Shown here: in pieces, positions 59,524 to 64,000 of the stretch | Layout: each line of letters begins with the position of its first letter | Numbering within the stretch: position 1 is the first letter of the stretch | Source of the DNA: Verrucomicrobiota bacterium | Lineage (GTDB): Bacteria > Verrucomicrobiota > Verrucomicrobiia > Opitutales > Opitutaceae | DNA: 64,000 bases | Direction: 5' to 3' | Assembly (NCBI GenBank): GCA_023416735.1 | Contig: JAEZGX010000005.1 | Coordinates: 62,001 to 126,000, forward strand | Made by a program: the position numbers and the translations under genes | Notes under the pieces: generated by a model | The model's input: the letters and a program-made list of their open reading frames with translations, nothing else | Databases searched by the model: none | What the model was told of the DNA's origin: nothing

Positions 59524-60567
59524 ATGGCTGAAACGATGCGGGCGATCGCCAAACTCCGCCCCGGCCCCGGTCTCGAACTCACGGAAGTTCCGATTCCTGC
59601 GCCGGGCATCAACGACGTCCTCATTCGAGTGCTCCGCACCTCTATCTGCGGCACCGATCTCCACATCTACAACTGGGACGACTGGGCTGCAAAAACCATC
59701 AACCCGCCCATGGTCATCGGCCACGAATTCGTCGGCGTGATCGAGGCCGTCGGCGCCAATGTTCAAGGCTACAAAGAAGGCGATCTCGTCGACGGCGAAG
59801 GCCACATTGTCTGCGGCCGGTGCCGCAACTGCCTCGCTGGCCGGCGTCATCTCTGCAAGGATACACGCGGCATCGGCGTCAACCGCGACGGCGCCTTCGC
59901 AGAATTCCTCTGCATCCCCGCCAGCAACGCCGTGCACGTCGATCCCAGCGTCCCGCTCGACGTCCTTTCCTGCTTTGACCCGCTCGGCAACGCCACGCAC
60001 ACCGCGCTGCAATTCGATCTGGTCGGCGAAGACGTGCTCATCACGGGCGCCGGTCCCATCGGTTGCATGGCCGCCGCCATCGCTCGTCAGGCCGGCGCCC
60101 GCCAGGTCGTCGTCACCGATCTCAATCCCGAGCGACTCGCCCTCGCCACCACGATGGGCGCCACGCGCGTCGTCGACGTTTCACGCGAAAAAATCTCCGA
60201 GGTGCAGAAAGACGTCGGCATGAAGGAAGGCTTCGACGTCGGTCTCGAGATGTCCGGCAGCCCGCGCGCGCTGAACGACATGATCGACAACATGGCGCAC
60301 GGCGGACGCATCGCGCTTCTCGGCATCATGCCCGAGCGCGCGGCCGTCGACTGGAATAAAATCATCTTCAACATGCTCACGATCCGCGGCGTCTATGGAC
60401 GCGAGATGTATGAAACCTGGTATAAGATGACCGCCCTCATCCAAAGCGGCCTCGATATTTCGCCCGTCATCACCCACCGCTTCCCCTACTCCGACTTTCA
60501 ACAAGCCTTCGATCTCATGCGCAGCGGCCGCTCCGGAAAAATCATCCTCGACTGGGACTCCCAGTAA
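59524..60567 (+). CDS. tdh: L-threonine 3-dehydrogenase
   Basis: Oxidises threonine to 2-amino-3-ketobutyrate with NAD. The 347-residue zinc alcohol-dehydrogenase-family protein has the catalytic zinc residues in '[16 protein letters not shown]' and '[12 protein letters not shown]', the structural zinc site '[15 protein letters not shown]', and Rossmann '[22 protein letters not shown]'. '[14 protein letters not shown]' is typical of Tdh. No kbl gene is adjacent. ATG 59524 is chosen; further upstream the same frame overlaps the palindrome. Its presence fits the threonine theme of the neighbouring hom-lysC-thrC operon. Confidence 0.93.
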   Translation: MAETMRAIAKLRPGPGLELTEVPIPAPGINDVLIRVLRTSICGTDLHIYNWDDWAAKTINPPMVIGHEFVGVIEAVGANVQGYKEGDLVDGEGHIVCGRCRNCLAGRRHLCKDTRGIGVNRDGAFAEFLCIPASNAVHVDPSVPLDVLSCFDPLGNATHTALQFDLVGEDVLITGAGPIGCMAAAIARQAGARQVVVTDLNPERLALATTMGATRVVDVSREKISEVQKDVGMKEGFDVGLEMSGSPRALNDMIDNMAHGGRIALLGIMPERAAVDWNKIIFNMLTIRGVYGREMYETWYKMTALIQSGLDISPVITHRFPYSDFQQAFDLMRSGRSGKIILDWDSQ

Positions 60568-60605
60568 CGCGCGTCCAAAACCTGCAGCCGGTTCGCCACC
60601 GCAAC

Positions 60606-63476
60606 TCACCTCCGCCCCGCGCGACTGTTCCGCGGCGCCGCCAGAATCAACCGCACCGCATCCAGCCGGAGTTGCGCCGCCGCGATTCCCGCACGGGTCC
60701 GTTCCAATTGCTCGCGCGCCAACGCCACCTCTTCCGGTCGCACATGGTCATTCACCCGCCGCAGATGCTCGAGTCGCGTTAACTCCGCCTCCAACGCCGT
60801 GCCCGCGCGTTCCAGGGCCGCTTCGCGCAAGGGCCGCGCTCGCGCTTCCGCCAACTCCTCCGCCGTCTCGGCCAAGTCTTTCACGCGCCTCGCCTCGAAA
60901 CCTGGCTGCTCCAGAAAACGATGAATATCCGCATCCGTCGCCAGCGCCGCAAAATCCGCGGACGGATACTCTTCCGTGACATCTTCTCCCGCGAGATCGA
61001 CCACCACGCGCACCGGCGTCGGCGCGAGAAATTGATCGATGTGCCAGCGGCTCTCCGCCACCGGTTCCAACACAAACACCGCTTCCAACATCAATCCCGG
61101 CTTCTCCGCCAGCATCGTCACAAACGCCGTCGTCCCGCTCGGCGATCCAATCAGCAAATCCATCGCGTCCTGCACCAGCGAATGATCTGCCGTCAGTAGT
61201 CGAATGTCCTCGCGCGCGATCGCTCGCCGCCGGTCGAACGTCGCCAGCATGCCGTCCGCCGGAATGGACGGAAATCCTTCAATGAAAGCATGGCTCGGAT
61301 CCAGGAACACGTCGCCTTCCTCATACTCGCGCATCCGCACCCCGAAATGATCCAACAATGCCAGCAGAAACTCCCGCAGCGACCGGTCCGCATCCGCCGC
61401 CTTCACGCGCGCAATCGTTTTCTCCGCGACAGCTGGATCGAACGAATTCAACTCCAACAATCGATCGCGGCCTTTCTTCAGCTTCTCATCCAGCGCGCGA
61501 CGAAACACCAGCGTCTCCTCCACCAACGCTTTCAGCTCCCGCCGTGCCGCCGACGGTTCGCCACGTCCATACTCCTGCGCCAAGGCCAGCAATCGCTCCC
61601 TGAACTTCTCGAGGTATTCGTTGCCCCCGTGCAGCGGGCGCTCGAACGCGTCCAACCCGCGATGATACCACTCGACCACGCACTCCTCCGCGCTGCCGGT
61701 CACATACGGCACATGAATCCGAATCGTCTGCGTCTGCCCGATTCGATCGAGTCGTCCGATCCGCTGTTCCAGCAGCCCCGGATTCAACGGCAAATCGAAT
61801 AACACGAGATGATGCGCGAATTGAAAATTGCGCCCTTCACTCCCGATCTCCGAGCAGATCAACAGCTGCGCACCGTCGCCCTCCGCGAACCACGCCGCAT
61901 TCCGATCGCGTTGCACCAGCGGCAATCCTTCGTGAAACAAACCCACCTTCACGCTGCTCTTTTCCTGAATCGCCGCCGCGATCGCCGCGACTTTCCGCTG
62001 CGTCTTGCAGATCAGCAAAACCTTCTCCGGCTTCTGCTCCTTCAAAAACTCCACGAGCCAGTCGATGCGCGGATCGTCCTTGAACGAATAGCGAATCTCC
62101 GCCTCCGCGTCCGTTTCCTCCGCGTGCAGCTCACGCGCGATTCGCGCCAATAAAGTCAGATTGTGATCTTCGATCGGCACCGGACAAAACCGCCTCCCCG
62201 GAAATCCCGTCATCGCCGCCCGCGTGTTACGAAACATCACTCGCCCCGTGCCATGCTGATCCAACAAGGTCCGCAGCAACGCAACCCTCGCGCCCGGCCG
62301 CCCTGCGTCCATCGCCGCCAATCCTTTCGCCAATCCTTCTGGATCCTTGTCGAAGATCCGTGAAAGCGCCGCGCGTTCGTCCGCGCCCAGCGGCTTCTTC
62401 CCCACGATTTTGTCCGCGATCTCGGCCACTTGCGTGAATCGCGCCATGTCCGCACGAAAGGCTTCGAGATCGCTGTAACGCGCGGGATCCAGCAACCGCA
62501 GCCGCGCGAAATGTCCTTCCACTCCCAATTGCATCGGCGTCGCCGTGAGCAACAACAGTCCCGGCGTGCGTTGCGAGAGTTGCTCGACGAGCGCGTATTC
62601 CGGACTCGCGCGTTCCGGCTTCCACTCCAGGTGATGCGCTTCATCCACCACCACCATATCCCAGCCCGCCTCCACCGCTTGCGCGGCGCGCCGTTCATTC
62701 CCCGCCAGAAACCCGACGCTGCACAACACGAGTTGCGCCGCGAGAAACGGATTTTCTCCCGGATCGCTCTGCTCGACCGCCAAGCAGCGCGCCTCGTCGT
62801 AAATCCCAAACCACAAATTGAAACGCCTCAGCAGTTCTACGAACCACTGGTGCACCAAAGTCTCCGGCACGAGCACCAGCGCCCGGCGAACTTTTCCCAC
62901 CACCAGCAGGCGCTGCAGAATCAGGCACGCTTCGATCGTCTTGCCCAAGCCCACTTCGTCCGCGAGCAGCACGCGCGGAATCTGCCGCCGCGCCACTTCA
63001 TCCAAGATGTAGAACTGATGCGGAATCAGATCCACGCGCCCGCCTAAAAATCCGCGCACGTCCGATTGCAGCAGCCTCGCCTGCATCTCCAGCGTTCGGC
63101 ATCGCAACTCGAACGTCTCGCTCGGCTCCACCTGCCCCGCCAGCAACCGCTCCGCCGGCGTGCTCACTTGCGTCGCGTCCGACACGTCAGCTTCGCGGAC
63201 GCGTTTGCCCGCGCTCACATAAGTCACCACGCCCTCCGCCTCCTCGACCAATTCCACCACCATCGCCGCACCGCCGTGGGTCTTGATCGTCTCGCCCGCG
63301 CGAAACACCACGCGTTTCAACACCGGTGTCCCCAGCGCATACAAACGCTTTTCGCCCGTCGCCGGGAAATTCACCGCGATCCGCTTCGCCGCCCGATCGA
63401 CTTCCGTTACGACGCCCAGGCCGAGCTCGGGCTCGCGTTCGCTCATGCAGCGCTGACCAACCACTTCAAGTGCCAT
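60606..63476 (-). CDS. rapA: SNF2-family RNA polymerase-associated ATPase (RapA/HepA-like)
   Basis: A 956-residue SWI2/SNF2 ATPase thought to recycle stalled RNA polymerase. The N-terminus 'VGQRCMSEREPELGLGVVTEVD' matches the RapA Tudor-like region. Helicase motifs are 'VLLADEVGLGKTIEACLIL' (I), 'VVDEAHHLEW' (II), 'LLLLTATPMQLG' (III), 'VLLICKTQRKVAAIA' (IV) and 'IGSEGRNFQFAHHLVLFDLPLNPGLLEQRIGRLDRIGQTQ' (V-VI). The long C-terminal RapA domain follows. Length is close to E. coli RapA (968). The next gene diverges from it across about 110 bases. Confidence 0.93.
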   Translation of the reverse strand: MALEVVGQRCMSEREPELGLGVVTEVDRAAKRIAVNFPATGEKRLYALGTPVLKRVVFRAGETIKTHGGAAMVVELVEEAEGVVTYVSAGKRVREADVSDATQVSTPAERLLAGQVEPSETFELRCRTLEMQARLLQSDVRGFLGGRVDLIPHQFYILDEVARRQIPRVLLADEVGLGKTIEACLILQRLLVVGKVRRALVLVPETLVHQWFVELLRRFNLWFGIYDEARCLAVEQSDPGENPFLAAQLVLCSVGFLAGNERRAAQAVEAGWDMVVVDEAHHLEWKPERASPEYALVEQLSQRTPGLLLLTATPMQLGVEGHFARLRLLDPARYSDLEAFRADMARFTQVAEIADKIVGKKPLGADERAALSRIFDKDPEGLAKGLAAMDAGRPGARVALLRTLLDQHGTGRVMFRNTRAAMTGFPGRRFCPVPIEDHNLTLLARIARELHAEETDAEAEIRYSFKDDPRIDWLVEFLKEQKPEKVLLICKTQRKVAAIAAAIQEKSSVKVGLFHEGLPLVQRDRNAAWFAEGDGAQLLICSEIGSEGRNFQFAHHLVLFDLPLNPGLLEQRIGRLDRIGQTQTIRIHVPYVTGSAEECVVEWYHRGLDAFERPLHGGNEYLEKFRERLLALAQEYGRGEPSAARRELKALVEETLVFRRALDEKLKKGRDRLLELNSFDPAVAEKTIARVKAADADRSLREFLLALLDHFGVRMREYEEGDVFLDPSHAFIEGFPSIPADGMLATFDRRRAIAREDIRLLTADHSLVQDAMDLLIGSPSGTTAFVTMLAEKPGLMLEAVFVLEPVAESRWHIDQFLAPTPVRVVVDLAGEDVTEEYPSADFAALATDADIHRFLEQPGFEARRVKDLAETAEELAEARARPLREAALERAGTALEAELTRLEHLRRVNDHVRPEEVALAREQLERTRAGIAAAQLRLDAVRLILAAPRNSRAGRR

Positions 63477-63585
63477 GCCCGCATCACGCTCAAGCTCCGC
63501 GACGTTTCAAGCGCATCCCTCCACTTCGACTCCATCATCCCGCAGTTGCCAATCGCGCCGCTCCGTTTAGCGAATTCGTTTCCTC

Positions 63586-64000
63586 GTGCCAAATCCTCCT
63601 CGTCCGAAATCTCCCTGGTTCATCGTTCGTCGTTCCTCCATTCACGGCCGCGGCGCTTATGCCCGCGTCGATATCCCCGAGGGCACCCGTATCATCGAAT
63701 ACATCGGCGAGAAGATCACCAAAGCCGAATCGCACCGCCGCGAACAAAAACGTCTCGCCCGTCTCAAGGCCGGTGGCGATGGCTGCGTTTACGTCTGGGA
63801 TTTGAACTCACGCCACGACATCGACGGTCGCCAGGCTCGCAACATCGCTCGCCTCATCAATCACTCCTGCGCGCCCAACTGCCGCGCCGAAACCATTCGC
63901 GGTCGCGTGTGGATTATCGCCGATCGCGACATCGCACGCGGCGAAGAACTCTCCTACGACTACGGCTTCCCGTTTTCCGAGTGGAAAAACCATCCGTGTC
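63586..64000 (+). CDS. SET-domain protein (putative lysine methyltransferase), partial
   Basis: A reading frame runs off the window end (at least 138 codons) after an in-frame TAG at 63568-63570; the first likely start is GTG 63586. It has the SET-domain order: 'HGRGAYARVDIPEGTRIIEYIGEKIT', then 'IARLINHSCAPNCRAETI' (NHSC motif) and 'IARGEELSYDYGF' (ELxYDY). SET methyltransferases are typical of eukaryotes but occur in Verrucomicrobiota, chlamydiae and others. Substrate unknown. The C-terminus is missing. Confidence 0.85.
   Translation, partial: MPNPPRPKSPWFIVRRSSIHGRGAYARVDIPEGTRIIEYIGEKITKAESHRREQKRLARLKAGGDGCVYVWDLNSRHDIDGRQARNIARLINHSCAPNCRAETIRGRVWIIADRDIARGEELSYDYGFPFSEWKNHPC

Overview
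The window is GC-rich, almost fully coding DNA from a Gram-negative-type bacterium. It carries an LPS/O-antigen-type cluster, an outer-membrane barrel, LPS-style Wzm/Wzt exporters and a RapA homologue. Gene content and style fit Verrucomicrobiota, most likely Opitutaceae: few Shine-Dalgarno sequences, many ATGA/GTGA overlaps, a large secreted discoidin/PKD protein and a citramalate route to isoleucine. The lineage is inferred; no rRNA gene is present to confirm it.

Region 1 (24-44501) is a surface-polysaccharide island of about 44 kb, read entirely on the + strand. It holds twelve proteins with glycosyltransferase (GT) domains, one with two GT2 domains and one fused to a methyltransferase and a deacetylase. 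It also has two Wzm/Wzt ABC export pairs (10488-12703 and 36951-39004), a Wzy/WaaL-like membrane protein, two hexapeptide acyltransferases, an OafA-type acyltransferase and a CDP-6-deoxysugar pathway (rfbF, rfbG, an RmlC-like epimerase and a reductase) followed by a UGM-like flavoprotein. Secreted or envelope proteins are interspersed. These are two paralogous proteins separated by an IS5-type transposase remnant, a 1737-residue protein of six discoidin-like and five PKD-like modules ending in an SGNH esterase, a beta-barrel, and a membrane-anchored beta-lactamase-fold hydrolase. The logical flow is sugar nucleotide synthesis, chain assembly, acyl/methyl/deacetyl decoration, then ABC export.

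Region 2 (44520-64000) is chromosomal housekeeping. It has tRNA-Tyr, cardiolipin synthase, citramalate synthase (cimA), two small hypothetical genes, and a minus-strand series serA-plsY-hom-lysC-thrC. After these come an SGNH hydrolase with an HD phosphohydrolase, a dGTPase-like protein, an O6-alkylguanine-DNA methyltransferase, threonine dehydrogenase, a RapA-type SNF2 ATPase and a SET-domain protein cut by the window end. The theme is aspartate-family and isoleucine metabolism.

The most interesting new signal is regulatory. The cimA leader encodes a short peptide with six Ile codons, a downstream CCCGGGG segment, and a C/G-rich hairpin plus U-tract just before the cimA start codon. The CCCGGGG is an exact copy of the terminator's 3' arm and could pair with its 5' arm instead. 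This has all the parts of a ribosome-mediated isoleucine attenuator. Other notable items are the GT2-NodS-NodB-like fusion, a repeated uncharacterised module in two GT2 proteins, and a large inverted repeat over the thrC start.
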